Shown here: positions 43,076 through 52,952 of the stretch, one piece after another
Layout of the letters: every line of letters begins with the position of its first letter
Numbering within the stretch: position 1 is the stretch's first letter
Assembly: GCF_946892675.1 (NCBI RefSeq)
Contig: NZ_CAMPOV010000001.1
Coordinates: 780,033-844,032 of the forward strand
Source of the DNA: Arthrobacter sp. Marseille-P9274
GTDB taxonomy: Bacteria; Actinomycetota; Actinomycetes; Actinomycetales; Micrococcaceae
Direction of reading: 5' to 3'
DNA length: 64,000 bases
Notes under the pieces: model-generated
What the model was told of the DNA's origin: nothing
What the model saw: only the letters and a program-made list of their open reading frames with translations
The model's database searches: none
Made by a program: the position numbers and the translations under genes

Positions 43076-43536
43076 AGGGACGCCGCCTTGCTCGTGCACA
43101 GGGCGAACTGCCAGGGCGTCGACTCGACGAGCCACCGGCCGTCCTCCTTGACGAGGTCGAAGACCTCCTCGGTCTCGTATTCGGACATGCCGAAGGGTCC
43201 GCCGTCGCTGGAGGTCACGATGAGCACCTTCACGTCGGCTGAGCTCTCCCGTTCGACCGTGGAGATCAGCGAGACCCGGAGATTGTCCGTGTAGGGCTGC
43301 TCCGGCTCGCTGCAGCGTTCCCGCGCGTGAGCAGTCAGATACTGCGCCGCCGCGTCCTCATCGCCGTCGATGATTGCGGCCGTGTAGCGCTGGACCACCC
43401 CGGCGGGGGTGGCGGCGTCAAGGGGTTTCGGCGCGCCCCGGGTGAGAACCAGGGCCAGCGCCGCGACCACGAGGACTCCGACCAGGACCAGAATCCCGAG
43501 CAGCAGGCGCCGCGGCCGGGTCGCAGAGTCATTCAT
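43072..43536 (-). CDS. Membrane-anchored protein with extracytoplasmic SnoaL/NTF2-like domain
   Basis: This 154-residue protein has one N-terminal membrane anchor (LLLGILVLVGVLVVAALALVL) and an outside domain with AAIIDGDEDAAAQYLTAHARERC near 50-72 and EDGRWLVEST near the end. The pattern is that of NTF2-like ligand-binding folds found on actinobacterial surfaces. No catalytic residues recognised. It is coupled to the DUF5671 gene. Confidence 0.6.
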   Translation of the reverse strand: MNDSATRPRRLLLGILVLVGVLVVAALALVLTRGAPKPLDAATPAGVVQRYTAAIIDGDEDAAAQYLTAHARERCSEPEQPYTDNLRVSLISTVERESSADVKVLIVTSSDGGPFGMSEYETEEVFDLVKEDGRWLVESTPWQFALCTSKAASL

Positions 43537-43568
43537 GGCATCAGTATGACCGAGCGTGCAAGGCCCGG

Positions 43569-44420
43569 CTATGTCCGGCGCGGACGTGTTTCCGCGGCCT
43601 GGGCGGCGGCGCCGAGGCCCAGGTTCCGGCGGGCGAAGTCGAGCGTTTCGCCCAGCCATTCCTCGCGTTCGCCCGCGCCTCGGGCCTTGCGCGTGCTGAC
43701 CTCCGCGACGACGATCCCGGGCCAGCCGCTGCTGCCGAGATGCTGCAGGCTCTCCGCGCACGGCTGGTCGCCATGTCCGGGAACCAGATGGTCATCCCAG
43801 CTGGTGTAGAAGCCGTCCGCCAGGTGCACATGGCTGAGCCGGTCCCCCAGCAGCTTGATCTCCGCCAGGGAATCCACTCCGGCGGAGGCGGCGTGCGAGA
43901 AGTCCCAGGTGATGTGCTGGTAGTCTAGCGGACGCGGGTCCCAGTGCGGCAAGTAGGCCTTGGTTTCGCGCCCGCGGACCTTCCACGGGTACATGTTCTC
44001 CACCGCGATGGTGACCCCGAAGTCCTCCATGATGTTGCGGATGCCTTCGGGGAAGTTCTCGGCGTAGCCGGATTGCCAGCGGAACGGCGGATGCACGACG
44101 ACGGTGGAGGCGCCGACCTCGGCCGCCATGGCCGCGGACATGACGACCTTGTTCCAGGCCTTGCCCCAGACCTGTTGGGTCAGCAGCAGGGTCGGCGCGT
44201 GGATCGCGACGATCGGCTGCTGGTAGCGCTCGCGCAGGTTCCGGAGCGCGTCCGGGTCCTGCGAGTCCTGGTTGTTGGTCACCATGACTTCCACGCCGTC
44301 GTAGCCGAGGTCCGCCGCGACGGCGAACGCGTCGTGGACCGCCAGCGGATAGACGGAAGCGCTGGACAGTGCCACTGGTATCCCGGCGCCGTTGCCTGGG
44401 GCAGCGGCCGCCGCCGTCAC
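43569..44420 (-). CDS. Sugar phosphate isomerase/epimerase-like TIM-barrel protein
   Basis: This 283-residue protein of the AP-endonuclease family 2/xylose-isomerase-like barrel has ALSSASVYPLAVHDAF near the start, GYDGVEVMV, VVHPPFRWQSG, IAVENMYPW, ITWDFSHAASAG and VHLADGF...PGHGDQP. Metal-binding Glu, Asp and His are in place on successive strands. GTG at 44420 overlaps the stop of ppx. Substrate unknown; the gene is conserved next to ppx in many actinobacteria. Confidence 0.8.
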   Translation of the reverse strand: MTAAAAAPGNGAGIPVALSSASVYPLAVHDAFAVAADLGYDGVEVMVTNNQDSQDPDALRNLRERYQQPIVAIHAPTLLLTQQVWGKAWNKVVMSAAMAAEVGASTVVVHPPFRWQSGYAENFPEGIRNIMEDFGVTIAVENMYPWKVRGRETKAYLPHWDPRPLDYQHITWDFSHAASAGVDSLAEIKLLGDRLSHVHLADGFYTSWDDHLVPGHGDQPCAESLQHLGSSGWPGIVVAEVSTRKARGAGEREEWLGETLDFARRNLGLGAAAQAAETRPRRT

Positions 44421-45433
44421 GGCCGCACGTTGCCGTTTGCCGACGCGGGCTGGAGCGCCTTCTGGACCAGCGCGGTCCCAACCGGACGGACCGGGGCGTC
44501 GCTGTCGTAGAGCAGGTGGTCGAAGCGTTTGAGGATCAGTCCCTCCCGCAGGGCCCACGGGCAGATCAGCAGGGTGTCGACGTCGAACATTTCCATCGCG
44601 GCCTCCGCAACCATCGCGCCGGCCAGCAGCTGTGGCGCCCGCACCCGGGAGACGCCGGGCAGGTGGACGCGGTCCTCGACCGGCATGGCCACCAGGCGCT
44701 GGGTCCAGAGCGAGAGGTCGTTCCGGCGCAGTTCCCGGCGGACGTAGGGTCCGGCGGCCGACGGCGCCGCGCCGGTAATGCGCGCCAGTGACCTGAACGT
44801 CTTGGACGTTCCCGCGACCAGGTCCGGCACGCCGAGCCCGTCGAACTGCTTGATGGCCGGTTCGAGGGTATTGCGGATGTGGTTCCGCAGGTCCTTCACG
44901 CTCCCCGCGCTGGGCGGGTCCTGCGGCAGCCATTCCCGGGTCAGGCGGCCTGCGCCGAGCGGCACCGACACCGCCACCTCAGGTTGCTCGTCGCGGGCCA
45001 TGGCCATCTCGAAGGAACCGCCGCCGATGTCCAGGTCCAGCACGGTACCGGCGCCCCAGCCGTACCAGCGGCGAACGGCCACCAGGGTCATCGTCGCTTC
45101 CTCTGGCCCGCTCAGCTCCTGCAGCTCGACGCCGGCCTCCCGCTTGACCCGGGCGAGCACCGCGTCGCCGTTGGTCGATTCCCGGATGGCGGAGGTGCAG
45201 AACGCCAGCATGTCTTCGGCGCTGTGCTGGACGGCGAAGCGCCAGGCCTCGCGGACAAACGAGACCAGCTCCCGCTGGCCGGACTCCGTGATGTTGCCGG
45301 CACGGTCCAGGTAGGCCACCAGCGACAACGGACGCTTGTGCGAGGCGAACGGGACCGGCCGCGCGCCGGGGTGGGCATCCACGAGCAGCAGGTGGACCGT
45401 GTTGGAACCGATATCGAGGACGCCTAGACGCAT
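44417..45433 (-). CDS. ppx: Ppx/GppA family exopolyphosphatase
   Basis: This 338-residue protein has the ASKHA fold: phosphate 1 motif LDIGSNTVHLLLVDA at residues 5-19 and phosphate 2 motif LDLDIGGGSFEMAM near 140, with E in SGPEEA near 118. It should hydrolyse inorganic polyphosphate or pppGpp. The C-terminal HD domain of the long form is absent, as in actinobacterial Ppx1-type proteins. It is the first gene of a coupled group reaching to 41.4 kb. Confidence 0.85.
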   Translation of the reverse strand: MRLGVLDIGSNTVHLLLVDAHPGARPVPFASHKRPLSLVAYLDRAGNITESGQRELVSFVREAWRFAVQHSAEDMLAFCTSAIRESTNGDAVLARVKREAGVELQELSGPEEATMTLVAVRRWYGWGAGTVLDLDIGGGSFEMAMARDEQPEVAVSVPLGAGRLTREWLPQDPPSAGSVKDLRNHIRNTLEPAIKQFDGLGVPDLVAGTSKTFRSLARITGAAPSAAGPYVRRELRRNDLSLWTQRLVAMPVEDRVHLPGVSRVRAPQLLAGAMVAEAAMEMFDVDTLLICPWALREGLILKRFDHLLYDSDAPVRPVGTALVQKALQPASANGNVRP

Positions 45434-45520
45434 GGTCCCATTATGTGGCCTGAGGTCCGGGCCAGCTGAACGCAGACCGGATCGCCCGGAGCATAGCGGC
45501 GGACCGGCGGCATCCGGGCC

Positions 45521-48232
45521 TTACTTCTTGGCGGCGGCTTTGCGCCGCGTCGCCGGCTTTTTGGCCGGGCCTTTCGCCCGCTTTTCCTTCAGCAGTTCGA
45601 TCGCCTGCTCCCGGGTCAGCTGCTCGATGGTGGTCGATCGGGGCACCGTAATGTTCGTGACGCCGTCGGTAATATACGGGCCGAAGCGGCCCTCCTTGAC
45701 CACGATGTTCTTCTCCGACACGGGATCGACGCCGAACTCGGCCAGCGGCGGGACCGCGGCCTGCCGCCCGCGCTGCTTGGGCTGCGCATAGATTTCCAGC
45801 GCCTGCTCGAGGGTGATCGTGAAGATCTCCTCCTCGGAGCCGATCGAGCGCGAGTCCGTGCCCTTCTTCAGGTACGGCCCGAAGCGTCCGTTCTGCACGG
45901 TGATCTCGTTGCCTTCGGCGTCCGCGCCCAGCACCCGCGGCAGGCTGAGCAGCTTCAGCGCGTCCTCCAGCGTGACGGTGTCCACGGTCATCGACTTGAA
46001 CAGCGAACCGGTCCGGGGCTTGATCTTGGCAGGCTTCTTCGGCGGCTTCGGCTTGCCGTTCTTGTAGTACTCCACCGGCTGGTTGGCGAGTTCCTCCGCC
46101 GTCGGCTCCGGGATCACCTCGGTGACGTACGCGCCGTACCGGCCCTCCCGGGCCACGATGGTTCGCCCGGTCTCCGGGTCCTGGCCCAGCTCCCGCTCGC
46201 CGGGGCCCTGGGTCTCCATCAGCTCCAAAGCCTTTTCCGCGGTCAGCTCGTCCGGCGCCAGGTCCTCCGGCACGTTCGCCCGCTGCGGTTCCTCCGCGCC
46301 TTCCTGGCCGGCCCGCTCCAGGTACGGCCCGAACTTGCCCACGCGCAGGGTGATGCCGTCGGCGATGTCGATGGAGTTCACGACGCGGGGATCGATCTCG
46401 CCCAGGTCGTTGACCACGGTGCTGAGCCCGGTCTCGTGCCGGTCACCGTAGTAGAACCCGTTGAGCCAGTCCGTCCGCTTGGCCTCGCCCGCCGCAATCC
46501 GGTCCAGCCCCTGCTCCAGCTCTGCGGTGAAGTCGTAGTCCACGTAGTCGCGGAAGTGGTCCTCCAGCAGCTTGACCACGGAGAACGCGATCCAGCTCGG
46601 CACCAGTGCGGAGCCGCGCTTGCGGACGTAGCCGCGGTCCATGATCGTCGAGATGGTCGCCGCGTAGGTCGACGGGCGGCCGATTCCGCGGTTTTCCAGC
46701 TCGGCCACCAGGGAGGCTTCGGTGTAGCGCGGCGGAGGCGAGGTTTCGTGGCCGACGGCGGTCACTTCCTGCGGCGTCAGCCCGTCACCTTCGGCGAGGT
46801 TCGGCAGGCGCCCGCCCTCGGTGTCGTCCTGTTCGTTGCGGCTGGCGTCCTTGCCCTCTTCGTAGGCGGCCAGGAAGCCGGGGAAGGTGATGACCGTGCC
46901 CGAGGCGGTGAACACGGCGTCGCGCCCGTCCGAAGCCGTGGCCCCGAGCCGGACGGTCGACGTCGATCCGCGGGCATCCTCCATCTGGGAGGCGACGGTA
47001 CGCTTCCAGACCAGTTCGTACAGCCGGTACTCGTCGTTGCCGAGCTGGCTGCGGACCTGCCCCGGGGTGCGGAACGAGTCGCCGGCGGGACGGATGGCCT
47101 CGTGTGCTTCCTGCGCGTTCTTGGACTTGCCCTTGTAGACGCGGCGCGACTGCGGCACGTATTCGGGGCCGTACAGTTCGGAGGCCTGCCGACGGGCGGC
47201 GTTGACGGCCTGGTCGCTCAGCGCCGGCGAGTCCGTACGCATATAGGTGATGTAGCCGTTTTCGTACAGCCGCTGGGCCAGGGACATCGTGGTCCGGGCG
47301 GAGAACCCGAGCTTGCGCGCGGCTTCCTGCTGAAGCGTGGAGGTGGTGAACGGGGCCGCGGGGCGGCGGGTGTAGGGCTTGTTCTCGACCGAGCGGACCG
47401 CGAACTCGGCGCCCTGCAGCGCCTCGGCCAGCGCGGTGGCGGCGGCCTCGTCCAGATGCACGGCGCCGCGGGTCTTGAGCGCGCCGCGGTCGTCGAAGTC
47501 GCGGCCGGTGGCCACGCGGTCGCCGTCGACCTGCGCCAGCTTCGCCTTGAAGCTGCCGCCCTTGGCCGTCTCCAGCGGTTCGACGGTGGCCAGCAGGTCC
47601 CAGTAGGAGGCCGAGCGGAACGCCATCCGCTCACGCTCGCGCTCCACCACCAGCCTGGTGGCGACGGACTGGACACGGCCGGCCGACAGCCCGGCCTTGA
47701 TCTTGCGCCAGAGCACCGGCGAGAGCTCGTAGCCGAACAGCCGGTCCACGATGCGCCGGGTTTCCTGCGCGTCCACCAGGTCCGTGTCGATGTCCCGCAG
47801 TTCGTTCAGTGCGCGCTGCAGCGACTCGGGCGTGATTTCGGAGAACGTCATCCGGTGCACGGGAATCTTCGGCTTCAGCACTTCGAGCAGATGCCACGCG
47901 ATGGCCTCGCCCTCGCGGTCACCGTCAGTGGCCAGATAGAGTTCGTCGGCGTCCTTGAGCAGCGACTTCAGCTCGGCGACCGTCTTCTTCTTGCCGGGCG
48001 AGACCACGTAGTAGGGCTCGAACCCGTTCTCGACGTCGACGGCGAACTTGCCCACCGAGGTCTTCTTCAGCTCGGCCGGCAGGTCCGATGGCTGCGGCAG
48101 GTCACGGATGTGGCCCACCGATGCTGTGACCTCGAAGCCCTCGCCGAGGTACCCGGCAATGGTCTTGCTCTTGGCAGGAGACTCGACGATGACGAGTTTC
48201 TTGCCGGTCTTCTCGCGGGCCTTCGCTGGCAC
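45521..48232 (-). CDS. topA: DNA topoisomerase I
   Basis: This 903-residue type IA topoisomerase starts at a GTG behind TAGGAGCAAC. The Toprim domain (KLVIVESPAKSKTIAGYLG near 12-30, DREGEAIAWHLLE near 110) is followed by the core with active-site Tyr in GYITYMRTDSP near 330. The C-terminus holds repeated topo C domains (GRYGAYVTE, GRFGPYLKKG, GRFGPYITDG) and a Lys/Ala tail (AKKPATRRKAAAKK). It has no zinc fingers, as in actinobacterial TopA. It relaxes negative supercoils by single-strand passage. The position relative to the Tad locus matches M. tuberculosis Rv3646c. Confidence 0.96.
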   Translation of the reverse strand: MPAKAREKTGKKLVIVESPAKSKTIAGYLGEGFEVTASVGHIRDLPQPSDLPAELKKTSVGKFAVDVENGFEPYYVVSPGKKKTVAELKSLLKDADELYLATDGDREGEAIAWHLLEVLKPKIPVHRMTFSEITPESLQRALNELRDIDTDLVDAQETRRIVDRLFGYELSPVLWRKIKAGLSAGRVQSVATRLVVERERERMAFRSASYWDLLATVEPLETAKGGSFKAKLAQVDGDRVATGRDFDDRGALKTRGAVHLDEAAATALAEALQGAEFAVRSVENKPYTRRPAAPFTTSTLQQEAARKLGFSARTTMSLAQRLYENGYITYMRTDSPALSDQAVNAARRQASELYGPEYVPQSRRVYKGKSKNAQEAHEAIRPAGDSFRTPGQVRSQLGNDEYRLYELVWKRTVASQMEDARGSTSTVRLGATASDGRDAVFTASGTVITFPGFLAAYEEGKDASRNEQDDTEGGRLPNLAEGDGLTPQEVTAVGHETSPPPRYTEASLVAELENRGIGRPSTYAATISTIMDRGYVRKRGSALVPSWIAFSVVKLLEDHFRDYVDYDFTAELEQGLDRIAAGEAKRTDWLNGFYYGDRHETGLSTVVNDLGEIDPRVVNSIDIADGITLRVGKFGPYLERAGQEGAEEPQRANVPEDLAPDELTAEKALELMETQGPGERELGQDPETGRTIVAREGRYGAYVTEVIPEPTAEELANQPVEYYKNGKPKPPKKPAKIKPRTGSLFKSMTVDTVTLEDALKLLSLPRVLGADAEGNEITVQNGRFGPYLKKGTDSRSIGSEEEIFTITLEQALEIYAQPKQRGRQAAVPPLAEFGVDPVSEKNIVVKEGRFGPYITDGVTNITVPRSTTIEQLTREQAIELLKEKRAKGPAKKPATRRKAAAKK

Positions 48233-48372
48233 GTTGCTCCTACTGACGAATTGCTGTGGTTCTGCGGGTGCGTCGCCGCCGCTGGGGCTCGACGGTGCTT
48301 ACCTGCACTAGGGTAGCCGCAACATTAGCGCAAAACGGAAGCGGGGCCGCCCACGGAAGTCTTCCGGAGGAC

Positions 48373-49011
48373 TCAGGCGTCGTCGATATCGCCCGGCAGG
48401 AACGAGAAGACGTAGTAGAGCTTTTCGGCGCCCTCTCCCCGTTTGTCGGGGTTGGTCGTCGGGCTGTATTCGAGCAGGATTTCGCCGATCCGGCGGCCCA
48501 GATCCGCGCGCTGTTCGGGCGTCAGATAGAACCGGCCGGTGCTCAGCGCCGCCAGGTGCCCTTCCTGCCGCCAGGTATCCGGGTTGGGGGTTTCCTTGTC
48601 CCGCTTCACATATTTACTGAGGCGTTCTCGCAGGTCGTTGAGTTCGACGTCGACGACGCCCAGCGTTGCGGCGCGGCTGTCCGCCACCGACGTCACGTCC
48701 AGCCGTCCGGCGGCCGCCTGCCAGTGCCGCTCGCGGCCGTCGCCCTGGTTGGCGCTGCGCTTGACGAAGCCCCACTTCTCCAGCGCACGCAGGTGGTAAC
48801 TCATGGCGCTCGGGGTCAGGCCATGCCGCTGGGCCAGTTCGGTCGCGGTAGCCGGCTGCTGGGTATCGAACAGCTCCTCGATGACTTTCAGGCGCACCGC
48901 ATGCGCCAGCGCCCTGATCGCCCTGGCATCGGAAATATTGACCCGGTCCGCCGGGCCGTTCGAAGCCTCCCCCGCGACAGGGTCGAGGGAGGGCGATGCA
49001 CCTTTTGTCAT
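48373..49011 (-). CDS. ArsR-type helix-turn-helix regulator
   Basis: This 212-residue protein has an ArsR-like winged helix at about 25-100 (ALAHAVRLKVIEELF, then TATELAQRHGLTPSAMSYHLRALEKWGFV). The metal-binding CxC of classical ArsR is not present, so the signal is something else. The C-terminal half is helical with EQRADLGRRIGEILLEYS. It lies upstream of topA on the same strand. Target genes cannot be inferred. Confidence 0.8.
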   Translation of the reverse strand: MTKGASPSLDPVAGEASNGPADRVNISDARAIRALAHAVRLKVIEELFDTQQPATATELAQRHGLTPSAMSYHLRALEKWGFVKRSANQGDGRERHWQAAAGRLDVTSVADSRAATLGVVDVELNDLRERLSKYVKRDKETPNPDTWRQEGHLAALSTGRFYLTPEQRADLGRRIGEILLEYSPTTNPDKRGEGAEKLYYVFSFLPGDIDDA

Positions 49012-49161
49012 GAACAGTAAGTCTATCCCGCCGCGCGGGCCAGGTGACCAGCTTCATCCGCCGCGGGTGGCAGGGGTGCCGGCACCTGCATTACCGGGCC
49101 TCCGGCATGCCGCGGCCGGGTCATCACGGCGCCGCCGGATCCTCACGGCGCCGCCGGCTCG

Positions 49162-50895
49162 TCACGGCGCCGCCGGAAGCAGGAAGCCGTCCAGGACCAG
49201 GTTCCGGGTTTCCTCCAGCAGCCGCGCTGCGAATTCCTCCCCGGGCTGCTCCAGCAGGGCCGCCAGCGCGGTCACCAGCTGGCCCACGGTCAATTCGCCG
49301 TCGCTGGCGGAGACGAGGCCGGCCAGTTCCGAACTCATCAGGTTGGTCCGCCGCAGGCCCCCGCCCTGGCGCAGCAGGATGACGCCCGGGTGCTCGGCCC
49401 CCGGGCGCTGGTGCCGTTCCTCGGTGATGTCCTCCGCCACGGTCAGCCGCTGATCTGCGAAGTCCCTGCGGTGCGCGGCCAGCCAATCGTGCCGCTCCAC
49501 GGCCGCCGCCAGGTGCGGCCCGATCGGCTGCTCCAGCGGATACGTCAGCTCCTCGAACCGCCGCAGCATCCCGCCGCTGCCATCGTGGGTCTGGACGTCG
49601 CCGGCCCCGGAAACCGACGTGCCGCCGTCGCGCCCCAAGACCTGCCCGCCGCCGTCGTGCCTCAAGACCTGCCCGCCGCCGTCGCGCCCCAAGACCCGCC
49701 CGCCGCCGTCGCGCCTCAGAGCCGCGCCGGAACGGCGCAGCCACACCATGCCGAACCCGACGGCCTCGACGTTCCGCGTCCCGAAGTCCTCCAAGTAGGC
49801 CCGGTAGACCCTCTCGTACAGCCGCGGATCCCGGTTCTCCGACGCGTCCCGCAGCCAGGTCTCGGCGTAGGCGGCGGGGCTGAGCTGCTCGCGCTGGATG
49901 ACCCAGGCCTCGGTGTCCGGGTCCAGCCAGGACTCCAGGCGGCTGTGCCAGGACGGCGCGTCCGCGGGGATCTCCCAGTTTCCGAGCATCTGCGCCACGC
50001 CGCCCGGCGCCAGCACCGACGGCAGCCGGCGCACCAGCGTGGCCACGATGTCGTCCCCCGGCAGGCCGCCGTCGCGGTAGGTGAACAGCTCATCAGCCGC
50101 CGTCTCCGACGTCCGGGGCGTGATGACGAAGGGCGGGTTGGAAACCACCAGGTCGAACCGCTCCCCCGCGACGGGGTCCAGGAGGCTGCCCAGCCGCAGG
50201 CTGACGCGGGCGGCCAGGTCCTCCGGGTCCAGGTCCAGCGTGGGCGCGTTCAGCAGCAGGTTAAAGCGGGTGAACGCCAGCGCCCGCTCGGAGATGTCGG
50301 TGGCGGTCACGTGCCGCGCGTGGCTGAGCAGGTGGAACAGCTGGATGCCGCAGCCGGTGCCCAGATCCAGCGCGCGGTCCAGGTCGCGGCGGATGGTCAG
50401 CTGCGCCAGCGTCAGCGACGCCTGGCCGATGCCGAGCACATGGTCGTGCCGCAGCACTCCCGCCTGCTGGTGCGCGCCTAGGTCGCTGGCCACCCAGAGA
50501 TTCGTGACATCGAACGCATACGGCCGCAGGTCCACGCTGGCGCGGACCCGCCCGCCGTCGTTAGTGGCCAGCCCCAGCGCGGCCAGCCCGTCCAGACCCA
50601 GCTCCGGCAGGGCGGCAGCCAGGTGCGCCTCCTCGACGTCCTCGCCCAGCAGCCATAAACGCACGACGGCGGCCAGCGGGTCCGGCGCATCGGCTTCGGG
50701 TTTCCGTTCGGTCGCCAGCTTGGCAGGGACCAGCTGGTCGCGGCCGAGCGCCTCATAGGCCGCCGGCCCCAGCAGCCGCTCGACGCCGTCGACGGTGTAA
50801 TCGAGGGCTCGAAGGTCCCTGGCGAGGGCCGCGATCAGCCGCTGATCAGTACTCTGCGGGGCATGCGGAACGTTGCCGGTATTGAACTCAGTCAC
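49162..50895 (-). CDS. N5-glutamine-type SAM-dependent methyltransferase with repeat insert
   Basis: This 577-residue protein has an N-terminal helical domain (about 1-150) followed by a Rossmann methyltransferase: SAM site LDLGTGCGIQLFHLL near 192-206 and catalytic NPPF in VVSNPPFVI near 252-260. The NPPF motif indicates methylation of a planar amide or amine nitrogen, as in PrmC/HemK and RlmG-type enzymes. Between about 390 and 430 there is an insert of nine-residue repeats (RDGGGQVLG and variants), listed separately. The start is a GTG. The target may be a ribosomal protein, release factor or rRNA. Confidence 0.78.
   Translation of the reverse strand: MTEFNTGNVPHAPQSTDQRLIAALARDLRALDYTVDGVERLLGPAAYEALGRDQLVPAKLATERKPEADAPDPLAAVVRLWLLGEDVEEAHLAAALPELGLDGLAALGLATNDGGRVRASVDLRPYAFDVTNLWVASDLGAHQQAGVLRHDHVLGIGQASLTLAQLTIRRDLDRALDLGTGCGIQLFHLLSHARHVTATDISERALAFTRFNLLLNAPTLDLDPEDLAARVSLRLGSLLDPVAGERFDLVVSNPPFVITPRTSETAADELFTYRDGGLPGDDIVATLVRRLPSVLAPGGVAQMLGNWEIPADAPSWHSRLESWLDPDTEAWVIQREQLSPAAYAETWLRDASENRDPRLYERVYRAYLEDFGTRNVEAVGFGMVWLRRSGAALRRDGGGRVLGRDGGGQVLRHDGGGQVLGRDGGTSVSGAGDVQTHDGSGGMLRRFEELTYPLEQPIGPHLAAAVERHDWLAAHRRDFADQRLTVAEDITEERHQRPGAEHPGVILLRQGGGLRRTNLMSSELAGLVSASDGELTVGQLVTALAALLEQPGEEFAARLLEETRNLVLDGFLLPAAP
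49621..49720 (-). repeat. 27-bp in-frame tandem repeat inside the methyltransferase gene
   Basis: Three full units and a partial fourth unit of 27 bp encode nine residues each (for example GGGQVLGRD). The length is a multiple of three, so copy-number change alters only the insert length. It lies between the catalytic domain and the C-terminal domain. Confidence 0.9.
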
Positions 50896-50960
50896 GGAGG
50901 AAAGTCTAGGCGGGGCGGGTGCGGGGAGGGGCAGGGCGTCCGGCCCGGCGGGCGAAGCGG

Positions 50961-51080
50961 ACGAGCCGACGACCCAGGTTTCCGGCGCGGGTGAGCCGAC
51001 GGCCCAGGTTTCCGGCGCGGACGAGTCGACGGCCCAGGTTTCCGGCGCGGACGAGTCGACGGCCGAGGCGTCCGGCGCGG
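50961..51080 (+). repeat. 30-bp tandem repeat, four units
   Basis: Four near-identical 30-bp units (consensus start ACGAGTCGACGGCCCAGG, ending TCCGGCGCGG) lie between the divergent-side methyltransferase start and the 3' end of the TrhO gene. A + strand frame reads through them, but there is no ribosome site or family sequence. Probably non-coding. Confidence 0.85.
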
Positions 51081-51140
51081 CAGGCGGAACTGATCAGGCC
51101 GCGCTATCCAACTCTCGCGGCTTCGGTCCAGCCGTAGGAG

Positions 51141-52034
51141 TCATGCCGCGCAGCCGTCGGGACAGCGCAAGGTCTCCGGACTCGCGGCGCATTCGGTGCA
51201 GTACAGCGTGAGGTTCCGGCAGCTCTGGTTGGAGCAGTTCTCGAACTTGCTCGTGGGGGCCTGGCAGCGCACGCACTCGCCGATTGTCTTGGCCTCCGGC
51301 GTGAACTCCAGATGCATCCTCTTGTCGAAGACGTAGAGCGAGCCCTCCCAGAGGCCCCCGTCCCCGTACTGTTCGCCGTACCGGACGATCCCGCCGTCGA
51401 GCTGGTACACCTCTTGGAAGCCGCGGTTGACCATCAGCGATGAAAGGACCTCGCAGCGAATGCCGCCGGTGCAATAGGTGACCACCGGCTTGTCTTTCAG
51501 CCCGTCGTACTTGCCGGAGTCGAGTTCGCGGATGAAGTCATGGGTGGTGGCGACGTCGGGCACGACGGCGTCGCGGAACTTGCCGATCTGGGCTTCAAAG
51601 GCGTTTCGGCCGTCGAAGAAAACGACCTCTTCCCCTGCCTGTTCCTTCGCCTCGACGAGCTCGTGCAATTCCTCCGGCCGAAGATGGGTGCCGCCGCCGA
51701 CTACGCCGTTTTCGTCCACCTTCAGCTCGCCCGGCGCGCCGAAGGAAACGATTTCATCGCGGACTTTGACGCTGAGCCGCGGGAAGTCCTCGGCGCCGCC
51801 GTCGGACCACTTCACGTCCAGGCCGCGGAAGGCCTGGTACTCGCGGGTGGTCTTGACATACTGCTTAACCGCGTTGATTTCACCGCCGACCGTTCCATTG
51901 ATGCCGTCTCTGGAAATCAGGATCCGCCCGGTGAGCCCGAGCTTCTCGCACAGAGCCCGCTGCCAGAGGCGCACGGCCTCTGGGTCAGGAATCGGAGCGA
52001 AGGCGTAGTAAAGCACAATTCGGTTAAGAGCCAC
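51141..52034 (-). CDS. trhO: tRNA uridine(34) hydroxylase (rhodanese, UPF0176)
   Basis: This 297-residue protein has an N-terminal ferredoxin-like domain ([36 protein letters not shown]), a rhodanese domain with active Cys in [11 protein letters not shown] near 180-190, and a C-terminal Cys-rich zinc region ([33 protein letters not shown]). TrhO/YceA family members hydroxylate wobble uridine in tRNA using O2. GTG at 52034 is chosen, as the conserved sequence starts at [11 protein letters not shown]. Confidence 0.9.
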   Translation of the reverse strand: MALNRIVLYYAFAPIPDPEAVRLWQRALCEKLGLTGRILISRDGINGTVGGEINAVKQYVKTTREYQAFRGLDVKWSDGGAEDFPRLSVKVRDEIVSFGAPGELKVDENGVVGGGTHLRPEELHELVEAKEQAGEEVVFFDGRNAFEAQIGKFRDAVVPDVATTHDFIRELDSGKYDGLKDKPVVTYCTGGIRCEVLSSLMVNRGFQEVYQLDGGIVRYGEQYGDGGLWEGSLYVFDKRMHLEFTPEAKTIGECVRCQAPTSKFENCSNQSCRNLTLYCTECAASPETLRCPDGCAA

Positions 52035-52131
52035 GTCTTTAAGGTTACGACGCAGCACCAAACCGCAGATTGTGACCGCGCCTGATCACCGGTGCATATC
52101 CAGAGTGCGCGAGGTTAGGTACTGTCATCCT

Positions 52132-52806
52132 ATGGGCCTCGATTTCACTGCAGACGTACCCGATAACTTGCTCCCGGCCTGGGTCGCCGGCTGGTCGGCC
52201 TGCCGCGGCTACACGGCGGCCGAGGAGGCGGGCCATCCGGCCATTGTCCTCTCTGACAAGACGGGTGACTGGGAGTTTTTTGCCTATGAACCGGGCGACG
52301 AGGAATTCGCCGAACTGGCCAGGAACACCATCGCGTCTCCCAAGCGCATCTTCACAGTGCTGACGCGCGAAACCGAGCGTTTCAAGGCTCTGGCCCCGCA
52401 GCACGGTCTTCGGGTGCACCACAGTGACCAGTCCATGATGGTCACGAACATGTCCGACCAGGACGCCGAGGATCCCTGGTACCGCGACCCCGAGTTCAAG
52501 ACGGAGATCGACCGGGACGGCAACGTGCATCGTGCCCGCGTCATGTTCGGCGACGAGGAAGCGGCCCACGGCGTGATGGCCGTTGTGGACGGCTTCGCTA
52601 TCTTCGACCACATTGAAACGAATGAGAACTTCCGCCGCCGCGGCCTGGCGACCCACATCATGCGCGCCCTGGCGGCCTCGGCATTCGAGCACATCGTCGA
52701 GATGGGGCTGCTCATCGCGTCGCACGACGGCCGCATGCTCTACCAGCATTTGGGCTGGGATACCGTGTGCGACGTCATGATCCTCAAACCCACGGACGCT
52801 GCCTGA
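52132..52806 (+). CDS. GNAT family N-acetyltransferase
   Basis: This 224-residue protein has a C-terminal GNAT core with the acetyl-CoA loop ENFRRRGLATHIMRALAASA near 165-184, followed by ASHDGRMLYQHLGW. The N-terminal 120 residues form a second, degenerate acetyltransferase-like half. Substrate unknown. It is divergent from trhO across a 97-bp gap. Confidence 0.8.
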   Translation: MGLDFTADVPDNLLPAWVAGWSACRGYTAAEEAGHPAIVLSDKTGDWEFFAYEPGDEEFAELARNTIASPKRIFTVLTRETERFKALAPQHGLRVHHSDQSMMVTNMSDQDAEDPWYRDPEFKTEIDRDGNVHRARVMFGDEEAAHGVMAVVDGFAIFDHIETNENFRRRGLATHIMRALAASAFEHIVEMGLLIASHDGRMLYQHLGWDTVCDVMILKPTDAA

Positions 52807-52952
52807 GGCGGCCGCCCGCAAACCGCCACGACGCTCGGCAGTTGCGCAGGGGCATCGTTCCCGGCGCTGTTAGCGCGATCCCGCGATTGCCGGTGCCATC
52901 CTGCCGCTGGCGCCGCGATCCAGCGGTTGCCCCAGCGGGATGAAACAATGCT

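Noticed and set aside
46436-48316. 626-codon open frame antisense to topA
   Set aside because: Shadow of the GC-rich topA codons; no ribosome site and no protein-like pattern. topA itself is fully supported.
50873-51211. 112-codon frame through the 30-bp repeat
   Set aside because: Repeat-derived, no ribosome site, and it overlaps the conserved 3' end of trhO.
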